Source: Joostella atrarenae
Lineage (GTDB): Bacteria; Bacteroidota; Bacteroidia; Flavobacteriales; Flavobacteriaceae
NCBI RefSeq assembly: GCF_021764745.1
Contig: NZ_JAETXX010000001.1
Location: 992,001 to 1,056,000, forward strand
DNA length: 64,000 bases
Reading direction: 5' to 3'
Part shown: positions 1 to 7,904 of the stretch, in pieces
Numbering within the stretch: position 1 is the stretch's first letter
Layout of the letters: each line of letters opens with the position of its first letter
Notes under the pieces: generated by a model
What the model saw: only the letters and a program-made list of their open reading frames with translations
Told to the model about the DNA's origin: nothing
Databases searched by the model: none
Translations under genes and position numbers: made by a program

Positions 1-714
1 GGAGATGTTTATGGAATAGAAAAGAAATGGGATGATGCTGCTACCTATTATAAGATACTTGTAGATGAGTATCCTAAAAAGGCAAATTACCATTATAAGT
101 ATGGGGGAGTGCTCGGAATGATTTCCTTAGAAAATAAAATAAGAGCATTGTCTCTTTTGGGAGATGTTAAAAAGCATTTCGAAATTGCTGCTAATTTAGA
201 TGATGAGCATCTTGGTGTCCGTTGGGCATCGATCGATTTATATTTAAAGCTTCCAGGGATTTTGGGTGGCAGTAACGATAAAGCCTATAAATACTCCAAA
301 GAATTGGAAGCTATTGCGCCTATAGAAGGATATCTTTCTCGAGGGTTTATAGAAGAAGAACGCAATAATAAAGAGCTCGCTGCAACTTATTATAAAAGAG
401 GCTTGGATGTTGTTTCTCAAAATACGTATCCTGATAAAAATTACAGGAGACAAGATATCCATTATCAAATCGGAAAATTAGCTGCTCAATATAACTACAA
501 AGTGAATAGTGGAATCTCACATTTATTAATCTTTGAGAATTTATATACACCAGAGAGTACGATTCCTTTGGAGGATGTATATTATCAATTGGCAGTTTTA
601 TATAGATATCAGAAAAATAAAGAGAAGGCAAATTATTATATCGACAAAGCCATTAAAATACATCCAAATTCAAAAGATTTTAATTCAGAAAAGGAAAACA
701 TTAATGGCCTTTAG
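1..714 (+). CDS. TPR-repeat protein, 3' part (5' end outside window)
   Basis: The frame is open from base 1 with no stop, so this is the C-terminal 237 residues of a longer protein. A GTG at 109 could be called as a start, but the 36 upstream codons read as the same kind of sequence (KKWDDAATYYKILVDEYP looks like a TPR helix pair). Helical repeats with TPR spacing recur through the fragment, for example ELAATYYKRGLDVV and the final KEKANYYIDKAIKIHPNS. No signal peptide is visible because the N-terminus is missing. TPR proteins are protein-binding scaffolds; the partner cannot be deduced. It ends about 110 bases before mpl, which has its own promoter-like sequence. Confidence 0.75.
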   Translation, partial: GDVYGIEKKWDDAATYYKILVDEYPKKANYHYKYGGVLGMISLENKIRALSLLGDVKKHFEIAANLDDEHLGVRWASIDLYLKLPGILGGSNDKAYKYSKELEAIAPIEGYLSRGFIEEERNNKELAATYYKRGLDVVSQNTYPDKNYRRQDIHYQIGKLAAQYNYKVNSGISHLLIFENLYTPESTIPLEDVYYQLAVLYRYQKNKEKANYYIDKAIKIHPNSKDFNSEKENINGL

Positions 715-761
715 TTCTTTTATTTACGATTGATGGTTCAATTAATATATTCCTAAGAAGG

Positions 762-793
762 TTTGTCTATAGCAAATTGTCCTTTTATCTTTA
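762..793 (+). promoter_or_regulatory. Bacteroidota-type promoter for mpl
   Basis: TTTG at 762-765 and TATCTTTA at 786-793 with a 20-base spacer resemble the known Bacteroidota -33/-7 consensus (TTTG, TAnnTTTG). The -7 element has one mismatch in its last base. It lies 30 bases before the TTG start of mpl. Confidence 0.5.
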
Positions 794-823
794 CAGTCTG
801 AATACGTTTTAAAAATTACAACA

Positions 824-2179
824 TTGAAAATACATTTCATTGCCATTGGCGGAAGTGCGATGCACAACCTGGCACTTGCTTTACATAATAAAGGATATAT
901 CATTACAGGAAGTGACGATGTAATATTTGAGCCTTCTAAATCGCGATTAGAAGCTAAAAATATCGCTCCTGAAACTTTTGGGTGGTTTCCAGAAAAGATA
1001 ACAGCAGATTTAGATGCCGTTATTTTGGGAATGCATGCAAAGGCAGATAATCCTGAGTTGGCTAAAGCAAAGGAAATGGGCTTAAAAATATATTCTTATC
1101 CTGAGTTTATCTTTGAGCAAAGTAAGTATAAAACCAGAGTTGTAATTGGAGGAAGTCATGGGAAAACAACCATAACTTCTATGATTCTTCATGTTTTACA
1201 TTATCATGATATTGATGTAGATTATATGGTGGGCGCACAGCTTGAAGGTTTTGATACGATGGTGAAGTTGACTGAAGAGAATGATTTTATTGTCTTAGAA
1301 GGTGATGAATATTTATCTTCTCCAATTGATAGACGTCCTAAATTTCATTTATATCAGCCAAATATTGCATTATTAAGTGGGATAGCTTGGGATCATATTA
1401 ATGTATTTCCAACGTTCGAAAACTATGTGGAACAGTTTAAGATTTTTATTGATTCTATTGTTGAAGGTGGAAGCGTTACCTATAATGAAGAAGATGCAGA
1501 GGTGGTGAAAGTTGTAGAAGCTTCTGAAAATCAGATTCGTAAGATCTCGTATGCAACACCTGAATATACGGTTGAAGACGGTCAAACTTATCTGGAAACT
1601 CCAGAGGGAGCAATGCCGATTGAAGTATTTGGGAAACATAATTTAAACAACTTAGCGGGAGCAAAATGGATTTGCCAACATATGGGAGTCGATGAAGATG
1701 ATTTCTATGAAGCTATTGCAAGTTTTAAAGGAGCTTCAAAACGCTTAGATAAGTTGGCAGAAAATGGTAACCGTGTTATTTATAAAGATTTTGCGCATGC
1801 GCCAAGTAAGGTTGGAGCTACATTAACAGCGGTTCGAGAACAATTTCCAACCCGTAAAGTTATTGCTTGCCTTGAGCTACATACTTACAGTAGTTTAAAT
1901 GCTACTTTTTTGAAGGAATATAAAGGGACTTTAGATAATGCAGATGAAGCCGTGGTTTTTTTCTCTCCAGAAGCAGTGAAAATTAAGCAGCTAGAAGCGG
2001 TTTCTGCTTCTCAAATCGAAGACGCTTTTAATCGTGAAGATCTTATTGTTTACACCAATCCAGATGAGTTTAAAGAGTATTTATTTAAGCTGAAGTTAGA
2101 TAATTCTGCATTGCTATTAATGAGTAGTGGGAATTATGGTGGTCTTGACTTTGAGGAAGTTAAAAGTTTAGTGGATTAG
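824..2179 (+). CDS. mpl: UDP-N-acetylmuramate:L-alanyl-gamma-D-glutamyl-meso-diaminopimelate ligase (murein peptide ligase)
   Basis: This Mur-ligase family enzyme recycles cell-wall peptide: it joins the tripeptide L-Ala-gamma-D-Glu-meso-Dap to UDP-MurNAc in the cytoplasm using ATP. The N-terminus has the nucleotide-binding motif of Mpl (GGSAMHNLALAL, about residues 9-20), and the ATP-binding loop GSHGKTT lies at residues 110-116. The Mur central and C-terminal domains follow (FGKHNLNNLAGA, then DFAHAPSKVGATL). The length of 451 residues is normal. The start is a TTG, chosen because the conserved KIHFIAIGG follows directly and no ATG fits. A hairpin terminator follows, so it is probably transcribed alone. 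Confidence 0.93.
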   Translation: MKIHFIAIGGSAMHNLALALHNKGYIITGSDDVIFEPSKSRLEAKNIAPETFGWFPEKITADLDAVILGMHAKADNPELAKAKEMGLKIYSYPEFIFEQSKYKTRVVIGGSHGKTTITSMILHVLHYHDIDVDYMVGAQLEGFDTMVKLTEENDFIVLEGDEYLSSPIDRRPKFHLYQPNIALLSGIAWDHINVFPTFENYVEQFKIFIDSIVEGGSVTYNEEDAEVVKVVEASENQIRKISYATPEYTVEDGQTYLETPEGAMPIEVFGKHNLNNLAGAKWICQHMGVDEDDFYEAIASFKGASKRLDKLAENGNRVIYKDFAHAPSKVGATLTAVREQFPTRKVIACLELHTYSSLNATFLKEYKGTLDNADEAVVFFSPEAVKIKQLEAVSASQIEDAFNREDLIVYTNPDEFKEYLFKLKLDNSALLLMSSGNYGGLDFEEVKSLVD

Positions 2180-2192
2180 AGGTTTTTTATTT

Positions 2193-2218
2193 CTGAACTT
2201 CTTAAGTTCGGTTTTTAT
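2193..2218 (+). terminator. Rho-independent terminator after mpl
   Basis: CTGAACTT (2193-2200) pairs with AAGTTCGG (2204-2211), including one G-U pair, over a 3-base loop, followed by TTTTTATTAT. It lies 13 bases after the mpl stop codon. Confidence 0.7.
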
Positions 2219-2288
2219 TATAGTTTCTTTTCTGTAGCGTTCTAATTTGCTAAAAGTAACGTTGTCTATTATAATTCGTTATATTTAG

Positions 2289-2990
2289 ATGATGAAAGAA
2301 AAATCCACTTCATTTTCGATTAAAAACTGGAGCATAACAGATCGTCCTCGAGAAAAATTACTTGCAACAGGTAAACAAATTCTGTCTGATGCTGAGTTAA
2401 TAGCTATATTAATAGGGAGTGGAAGTAGAGATGAAAGTGCTGTCCAATTATCCAAACGGATATTAGCTTCCGTAGATAATAATCTAAATAAATTGGGGAG
2501 GCTTAGCGTAGGTCAACTTATAAAGTTTAAAGGCATTGGAGAAGCTAAAGCCATTAGTATTGTTGCTTGTTTAGAATTGGGAAGGAGAAGACGGGGAGAG
2601 GATATTCCAGAAATAAAGAAGATAAAAAGTAGTAAGCATGTTTTTGAATTGATGCAACCAAAAATAGGGGAGCTTGAACATGAAGAATTTTGGATTTTAT
2701 ATGTGAATAATTCAAATTCTGTTATCAAAACACTACAACTTAGTAAAGGTGGAATTACAGGAACCTTAGTCGATGTAAGATTAGCACTTAAGCAAGCCTT
2801 AGAGCTTAATGCAACTGCTATGATATTGGCACATAATCATCCTTCTGGTGGATTGAAACCAAGTAATGCCGATAAAGAAATAACGAATAAAATTAAAAAT
2901 GCTGGAGCGGGGATGGATATTAAGCTCTTAGACCATCTTATTGTAACTGAAAAATCTTACTTTAGCTTTGCAGACGAAGGAATTTTATAA
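2289..2990 (+). CDS. radC: RadC family protein (JAB/MPN metalloprotein)
   Basis: The RadC family is historically linked to DNA repair, but its biochemical role is unsettled. The protein has an N-terminal helix-hairpin-helix region (LIKFKGIGEAKAISIV, about residues 77-92) and a C-terminal JAB/MPN domain. That domain keeps the metal-binding set: an upstream Glu (EEFWILYVN), HNHPSG at residues 182-187 and D195. The length of 233 residues is typical. Two ATG codons in tandem (2289 and 2292) are possible starts; either leaves the conserved KNWSITDRPREKL segment complete. The next gene starts 2 bases after the stop, so radC probably heads a short operon with the deacetylase-like gene and yjjG. Confidence 0.9.
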   Translation: MMKEKSTSFSIKNWSITDRPREKLLATGKQILSDAELIAILIGSGSRDESAVQLSKRILASVDNNLNKLGRLSVGQLIKFKGIGEAKAISIVACLELGRRRRGEDIPEIKKIKSSKHVFELMQPKIGELEHEEFWILYVNNSNSVIKTLQLSKGGITGTLVDVRLALKQALELNATAMILAHNHPSGGLKPSNADKEITNKIKNAGAGMDIKLLDHLIVTEKSYFSFADEGIL

Positions 2991-2992
2991 AA

Positions 2993-4300
2993 ATGCTATT
3001 AGTTTACACGTATAAAATTACACCTAGGTTAACATATATCATGCGGCACATTTTTTCCAAAATGATGCTGATAGATATTAGTATGACAACCAAAGTAGAG
3101 GATTTTATTGCTCATAAAGGGCCTAAGATTACCTATACAAAACAACCACTACAAAGTGAGTTTTTTGTAAAGAGTAATGAGTTGCTTTTTGAGCAAGGAA
3201 TTTCTGATGTAGAAATTAATATTCAGAAGTGGGATGGTGTTCCATGCTTTTTTCCTACCAACGATAAATGTGCATTACCATTCGATATATTTGCTGCTAG
3301 TTTTTATTTATTAAGTAGGTACGAAGAGTACCTACCTCATGTAAAAGATGAACATGGGAGGTTTCCTGTGGAAGAGAGTTTGGCATATCAAGAGAATTTT
3401 TTAGAAATTCCTGTAATAGATATTTGGGTAAAGAAATTAAAAGAGGCTTTACAGGAGCGTTATCCAGAAATGCATTTTCCTAAAAAGAGTTATAAGCAAA
3501 CTTCAATCATGGATATTTCGGTTGCTTATGCCTATTTAAAAAAAGGGTTTGTACGTACTCTTGGAGGTACTTTATTAGACTTATTTCATTTTAGAATTAG
3601 AAGAGTTGTAGAAAGATATTTAGTTCTTTTACGTTTTAGAAGAGATCCTTTAGATTTTTTTGATCAAGTAACAGCGCTTCATAAGAAATATGATGTGCCA
3701 GCAATATTTTTCTTTTTGATGGCAGATTATTCTGCTTACGATAAGAACATATCGGTTATAAATCCTCAATTCCGATCCCTTGTAAAATCAGTAGCAGATT
3801 ATAGTATAGTTTCCCTAATGGCTTCTTATAAATCGTTAAGCAATCTTTCTAGTCTTAAAAAAGAACGAAAGCGACTTATAGATTATATCAACAGACCAGT
3901 AAAAAGAGTACGTCAGCGCTATAATAGGTTAAATATTCCAGATGCATACCGATTAATGGTTGATGCTGGTTTTAATGAAGACTATACAATGGGATACACT
4001 GGGCAGACTGGATTTAGAGCTGGAACTTGTAGTCCTTTTTATTTTTATGATATCAGCTTTGAAGAGCAAATACCGATTCAGATTAATTCTTTTTGTATTC
4101 AATACACCGCATTGTATCAATATAAAAGTATTAAGCAGGCAGAAGATAAAATCCTAGAATTATCAAATCGAATTAAAGAGGTAGATGGCGATTTTAATAT
4201 TGTTTTTTCTAATGAAGTTTTAAATCTGAATGATAGTAGTGAGTGGGAAAAACTATATGTTAATTATTTGAAAATGAGTAGTACTAATGAAATTGAATAA
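2993..4300 (+). CDS. Polysaccharide deacetylase-like protein (DUF7033-type)
   Basis: The 435-residue protein resembles a conserved flavobacterial family annotated as polysaccharide deacetylase family proteins, with an N-terminal DUF7033-like part (LYTYKIT-type start, VPCFFPTNDK, SFYLLSRYEEYLPH) and a C-terminal half related to carbohydrate esterase 4 (VPAIFFFLMADYSAYD, TMGYTGQTGFRAGTCSPF). Where relatives usually show a metal-binding DxD stretch, this copy reads SIMDISVAYAYLKKG, so activity is uncertain. No signal peptide is obvious. The gene follows radC by 2 bases and overlaps yjjG by 14 bases, indicating one transcript. The substrate is unknown; a cell-wall or capsule sugar is an inference from the family only. 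Confidence 0.7.
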   Translation: MLLVYTYKITPRLTYIMRHIFSKMMLIDISMTTKVEDFIAHKGPKITYTKQPLQSEFFVKSNELLFEQGISDVEINIQKWDGVPCFFPTNDKCALPFDIFAASFYLLSRYEEYLPHVKDEHGRFPVEESLAYQENFLEIPVIDIWVKKLKEALQERYPEMHFPKKSYKQTSIMDISVAYAYLKKGFVRTLGGTLLDLFHFRIRRVVERYLVLLRFRRDPLDFFDQVTALHKKYDVPAIFFFLMADYSAYDKNISVINPQFRSLVKSVADYSIVSLMASYKSLSNLSSLKKERKRLIDYINRPVKRVRQRYNRLNIPDAYRLMVDAGFNEDYTMGYTGQTGFRAGTCSPFYFYDISFEEQIPIQINSFCIQYTALYQYKSIKQAEDKILELSNRIKEVDGDFNIVFSNEVLNLNDSSEWEKLYVNYLKMSSTNEIE

Positions 4301-4982
4301 TGAAGTAATAACCGATGTTTTTTTTGATTTAGATCATACGTTATGGGACTTTGAAAAAAATTCTGAACTTACATACAACAAAATATTTGAAGAGAATAAT
4401 ATCGATGTTAACCTTGTGGAGTTTTTTGATTTCTATATTCCTTATAATTTCAAGTTGTGGAAATATTATCAAGAGGATAAGATTACAAAAGAAGATCTTC
4501 GTTATAAACGTTTAAAAACGACTTTCAATGCCTTAAATGTAGATGTTGCTGAGGATATGATTTTTAAACTTAGCGATGATTATATTAAAAATCTTTCTAC
4601 ATTCAATCACCTTTTTATAGATACAATAGAAATCCTCGATTACCTGTCTCCAAAATATAAACTCCACATTATTACTAATGGTTTTGCTGAAGTCCAAACC
4701 GGAAAACTTAAGAATTCTAAAATTGATCATTATTTTCAAGTGGTTATGAATTCTGAGACTGCTGGCGTAAAAAAACCAAATCCATTGATATTCGAAATCG
4801 CATTAAAAGAAGCAAATGCGAAACCTCAAAATTCTGTTATGATTGGCGATAGTTATGAGGCTGATATTCTAGGAGCTCAAAATGTTGGGATGCATACACT
4901 TTTTTATAAGCCTAGCGATGAAAATATAAATGTTAATACACATAAAATTAGTGAGTTAAAGCAAATAAAAAACTATCTTTAA
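4287..4982 (+). CDS. yjjG: YjjG-type HAD nucleotidase (noncanonical pyrimidine nucleotide phosphatase)
   Basis: This is a HAD-superfamily phosphatase of 231 residues. Motif I is FFDLDHTLWDF with the nucleophile and acid/base Asp at residues 14 and 16. Motif II is HIITNGF, the motif III lysine lies in AGVKKPNP, and motif IV is MIGDSYEADI. The Trp after motif I and the helical cap (ITKEDLRYKRLK) match YjjG, which removes phosphate from damaged or non-standard pyrimidine nucleotides. The start overlaps the preceding deacetylase-like gene by 14 bases in another frame, suggesting translational coupling. The exact substrate is inferred from the family. Confidence 0.85.
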   Translation: MKLNNEVITDVFFDLDHTLWDFEKNSELTYNKIFEENNIDVNLVEFFDFYIPYNFKLWKYYQEDKITKEDLRYKRLKTTFNALNVDVAEDMIFKLSDDYIKNLSTFNHLFIDTIEILDYLSPKYKLHIITNGFAEVQTGKLKNSKIDHYFQVVMNSETAGVKKPNPLIFEIALKEANAKPQNSVMIGDSYEADILGAQNVGMHTLFYKPSDENINVNTHKISELKQIKNYL

Positions 4983-5019
4983 AGAACAATACAATTTTCT
5001 TTATTACGTTTTTATATTA

Positions 5020-5580
5020 ATGCTACCACCAACCAAAACATACTACCACTATTGTCTTCTTATTTTAAGTAGCTTTTTGCTGTTCTCATGTGTTAAAGAT
5101 GTTGATTTTAATCAAGCTGAAGAGTTAGAAATTGAGCCTTCTGTTGCAGTGAGTTTACTCTATTTTGATTTACAGGCTTCAAGAATAGGACTTATCCCAA
5201 ATAATGATGTAAATAGGCGGACAGTACAAGATACTACGAAATTAGATATTTTTTCAGAACCTTTTTTAGAAGAAAATTTAGAAGAAGCAACCCTAACTTT
5301 TGAATTCACAAATTCGATACCTCGTGATTTTGAGGCTGAAATTGTTTTGTATGATGACGCTATGACTCCTTTGGATGTGATTTCAATTCCTATAGATATG
5401 AAATTAGTTACACATATAAGACATTACGATCTAACTGAAATTGATAAATTGAAAGGGATGGCATATATGGGAATTGAGTTAGAATTAATTCCTGGAAGTC
5501 CTTTACTTACTCCTAATTCTACAGGAGAATTACTTTTAAAATCTTCTGGAACCTTCTTTATGTCTATAGATGCAGATTAG
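5020..5580 (+). CDS. Predicted lipoprotein of unknown function
   Basis: A 186-residue protein with a lipoprotein signal: a hydrophobic segment ends in LLFSC with the acylated Cys at residue 24, followed by VKDVDFNQAEE. The mature part is acidic and looks beta-rich (ATLTFEFTNSIPRDFEAEIVLYD style), suggesting a small beta-sandwich facing the periplasm or surface. I do not recognise a named family. Its last 11 bases overlap the next gene, a DUF5723-like barrel, so the two are very probably co-translated and may act as a pair. Confidence 0.65.
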   Translation: MLPPTKTYYHYCLLILSSFLLFSCVKDVDFNQAEELEIEPSVAVSLLYFDLQASRIGLIPNNDVNRRTVQDTTKLDIFSEPFLEENLEEATLTFEFTNSIPRDFEAEIVLYDDAMTPLDVISIPIDMKLVTHIRHYDLTEIDKLKGMAYMGIELELIPGSPLLTPNSTGELLLKSSGTFFMSIDAD

Positions 5581-6991
5581 GCAAGTGTTTCTATACTTGT
5601 TTTTCTTTATCAGCGTTTTCGTAAATGCTCAGAATAAACAATTGCTTTATAATTTTACAGATATCCCACAATCTTTGATGGTAAACCCAGGTGCTGAAAT
5701 TCAAAACAGTGCTTATTTTGGAATTCCTGCTTTGTCTGGAATTTATGCTGGAGCTGGATCTAGTGAGATTTCCATATATGATCTTTTTTCTGATAATGGT
5801 GTTGATTTTAATATTAAGGTGAAAAATGCTATTTATAGCTTAAATAAAAGTGATATCCAGCGGGTAAATGAAGAATTGGAGATTTTAAATGTGGGTTTTA
5901 AACTGGGAGGTCTTTTTAACAAAGATTACATTAGCTTTGGGATTTATCAGGAGCTTAATTTTTTTAATTACTGGCCAGAGGACCTTGCTATTTTAGCTTA
6001 CGAAGGAAATGCTCCAAATATTGGTCGTCCTTTTGATCTCTCTCATTTAAGTGCTAAAGGAGAATTATTAACCGTTTTTCATGTTGGGTTTCATAGAAAA
6101 GTAGATGATCACTTTAGTTTTGGAGTGAGAGGGAAGTTATATTCTGGGGTTATAGATGTTTCTTCAAGAAGCAATAGTGGTAGTTTCATTACTTCTTTAG
6201 GAACGGATAATACTTATAGACATACGCTAATATCTGATGTTGAAATACGAACTTCTGGAATCGCTAGCTTGAGAGAAGATGATGTTGATGGAGCTACAGA
6301 TGTACTGAATATATTAAAGAATAAGGCTCTTTTAGGAGGTAATCTTGGTGTAGGTTTTGATTTTGGAGTCACTTACAAACCTAGTAAAGAATGGACGCAC
6401 ACAGCAAGTATCCAAGATTTAGGTTTTATAAGACAAAGTAAAGATATTGAAACCTATACTTTAAAAGGGGCATACTCCTTGGAAGGGATTAACCTTCCGT
6501 TTAATAATATCATAACAGGAGGTGGTTTGTCTGATAACTGGCAAGAATTAATTGATGATATTGAAGAGGCGTTGCCTTATGAAATTGTGAATAGCTCTTA
6601 TACAACAATGCGACCTTTGAAACTTAATTTAGCATCTATTTATAATTTTGGAGAGCGAAGGAGTAGTAAAGAATGTAATTGTGCTACAGATGATAATTCA
6701 TATATCAATTCTGTAGGAATCCAGTTTTTTGCTGAAACGCATTCGCGATATCCACAAGCAGCATTAACTGCTTTTTATTACACAAGAATAGGGGAATGGC
6801 TGAAGTTAAAAACGACGTATACAGTTGATAAATTCTCGAAAACAAACATAGGACTTGGATTATCAACACATTTTGCTAACTTTAACTTCTATTTGCTAGC
6901 TGATAATTTAATAGAATATTATAATTTAGCAAATATGAATAATGCATCTTTACAATTTGGATTTAATTATATATTTCCATTAAGACACTAA
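5570..6991 (+). CDS. Outer-membrane beta-barrel protein, DUF5723-like
   Basis: The 473-residue protein has a signal peptide ending FVNAQ (residues 1-21) and alternating amphipathic strands with aromatic ends throughout, closing in LQFGFNYIFPLRH, a typical last beta-strand of an outer-membrane barrel. The N-terminal pattern (LLYNFTDIPQSLMVNPGA, then FGIPALSG) is that of the DUF5723 family common in Flavobacteriia. The function is unknown; an outer-membrane channel or envelope-biogenesis role is only inferred. It overlaps the upstream lipoprotein gene by 11 bases and precedes a secreted protein by 12 bases. Confidence 0.75.
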   Translation: MQIRQVFLYLFFFISVFVNAQNKQLLYNFTDIPQSLMVNPGAEIQNSAYFGIPALSGIYAGAGSSEISIYDLFSDNGVDFNIKVKNAIYSLNKSDIQRVNEELEILNVGFKLGGLFNKDYISFGIYQELNFFNYWPEDLAILAYEGNAPNIGRPFDLSHLSAKGELLTVFHVGFHRKVDDHFSFGVRGKLYSGVIDVSSRSNSGSFITSLGTDNTYRHTLISDVEIRTSGIASLREDDVDGATDVLNILKNKALLGGNLGVGFDFGVTYKPSKEWTHTASIQDLGFIRQSKDIETYTLKGAYSLEGINLPFNNIITGGGLSDNWQELIDDIEEALPYEIVNSSYTTMRPLKLNLASIYNFGERRSSKECNCATDDNSYINSVGIQFFAETHSRYPQAALTAFYYTRIGEWLKLKTTYTVDKFSKTNIGLGLSTHFANFNFYLLADNLIEYYNLANMNNASLQFGFNYIFPLRH

Positions 6992-7003
6992 AACTTTTAT
7001 TCA

Positions 7004-7816
7004 ATGAAAAAATTACTATTTCTAGGATTGTTTTTGGTAACAATTGCTATGAGTGCCCAAGAGAATGTTAACAACTATAAATATATTGTTGTCCCTAAAA
7101 AGTTTGATTTTCTTAAAGAGGAGAATCAGTATCGTGTAAATACTTACACTAAGTTTTTATTCGAAAAAGCAGGATTTAATGCAATTTATGATGATCAGAA
7201 ACCAGCAGATCTTCAAGCAAATCCATGTTTAGGGTTGAAGGCAGAAATTGTGGACGACTCAAATCTATTTACTACCAAATTAAGAGTCTCTTTGGAGAAC
7301 TGTCAAGGTAATATCGTTTATACTTCCGATGAAGGTAAAAGTAAAGAGAAAGATTACGAAGAGGCATACCAAGATGCAATAGAGAATGCTTTTGTATCAG
7401 TAAAAGAATTAAATTATAAATATGAGCCTGGGTCTACTAATACTAAATTTGTATTGGGAAGAGCTGTGGTTGAAGAGCCTGCTCCAGTATCTACAGCAGC
7501 TATAGCATTAGGAGGAGTTACTTCAGTGTCAAATGAAACACAGCAAGTAGCAACACAGACTGCTGCTCCAGTAGCAGCTGTATCTACTACAGTAGAAGAT
7601 AATGGAACAACATTATTTGCACAACCTACAGCTACAGGATTTCAATTAGTAGATATGAGTCCTAAAGTTGTGTTTAAAATCACAAAAACTACACAGCCTA
7701 ATTATTTTATTATCAAGGATAAAAATGGCTTCCTTTACCAAAAAGATGGAAAATGGATTGCAGAATATTATGAAGGAGATGTTTTAAAACAAGAAGTTTT
7801 AAATATCAAGTTCTAA
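7004..7816 (+). CDS. Secreted/periplasmic protein of unknown function
   Basis: The 270-residue protein has a clean signal peptide (MKKLLFLGLFLVTIAMSAQ). The first 130 or so residues form a globular domain (NNYKYIVVPKKFDFLKEENQYRVN start). An Ala/Thr/Val-rich low-complexity linker follows (about residues 155-200), then a short C-terminal domain (PKVVFKITKTTQPNYFIIKD, GKWIAEYYEGD) that looks like a small beta-sheet. I do not recognise a characterised family, although the N-terminal domain appears repeatedly in Flavobacteriia. It is the last gene before a strong terminator and probably belongs with the lipoprotein and barrel upstream. Confidence 0.65.
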   Translation: MKKLLFLGLFLVTIAMSAQENVNNYKYIVVPKKFDFLKEENQYRVNTYTKFLFEKAGFNAIYDDQKPADLQANPCLGLKAEIVDDSNLFTTKLRVSLENCQGNIVYTSDEGKSKEKDYEEAYQDAIENAFVSVKELNYKYEPGSTNTKFVLGRAVVEEPAPVSTAAIALGGVTSVSNETQQVATQTAAPVAAVSTTVEDNGTTLFAQPTATGFQLVDMSPKVVFKITKTTQPNYFIIKDKNGFLYQKDGKWIAEYYEGDVLKQEVLNIKF

Positions 7817-7835
7817 GAAAAATTAGAATATAAAA

Positions 7836-7877
7836 GAAAAGCTTACTCATTTAATTTGAGTAAGCTTTTTCTTTTTT
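7836..7877. terminator. Bidirectional terminator between convergent genes
   Basis: AAGCTTACTCA (7839-7849) pairs perfectly with TGAGTAAGCTT (7857-7867), extended by A-T pairs on both sides. A T-run lies on the right and an A-run on the left, so it can serve both the + operon ending at 7816 and the - strand pappalysin gene ending at 7905. Confidence 0.85.
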
Positions 7878-7904
7878 ATAAATGTCCCGTCCTAAAATAA
7901 GTAG

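Noticed and set aside
2280-2287. TATATTTA as a radC promoter
   Set aside because: It ends one base before the first ATG (four before the second) and lacks the final G and a -33 box; it is left uncalled, though a leaderless start at the second ATG remains possible.
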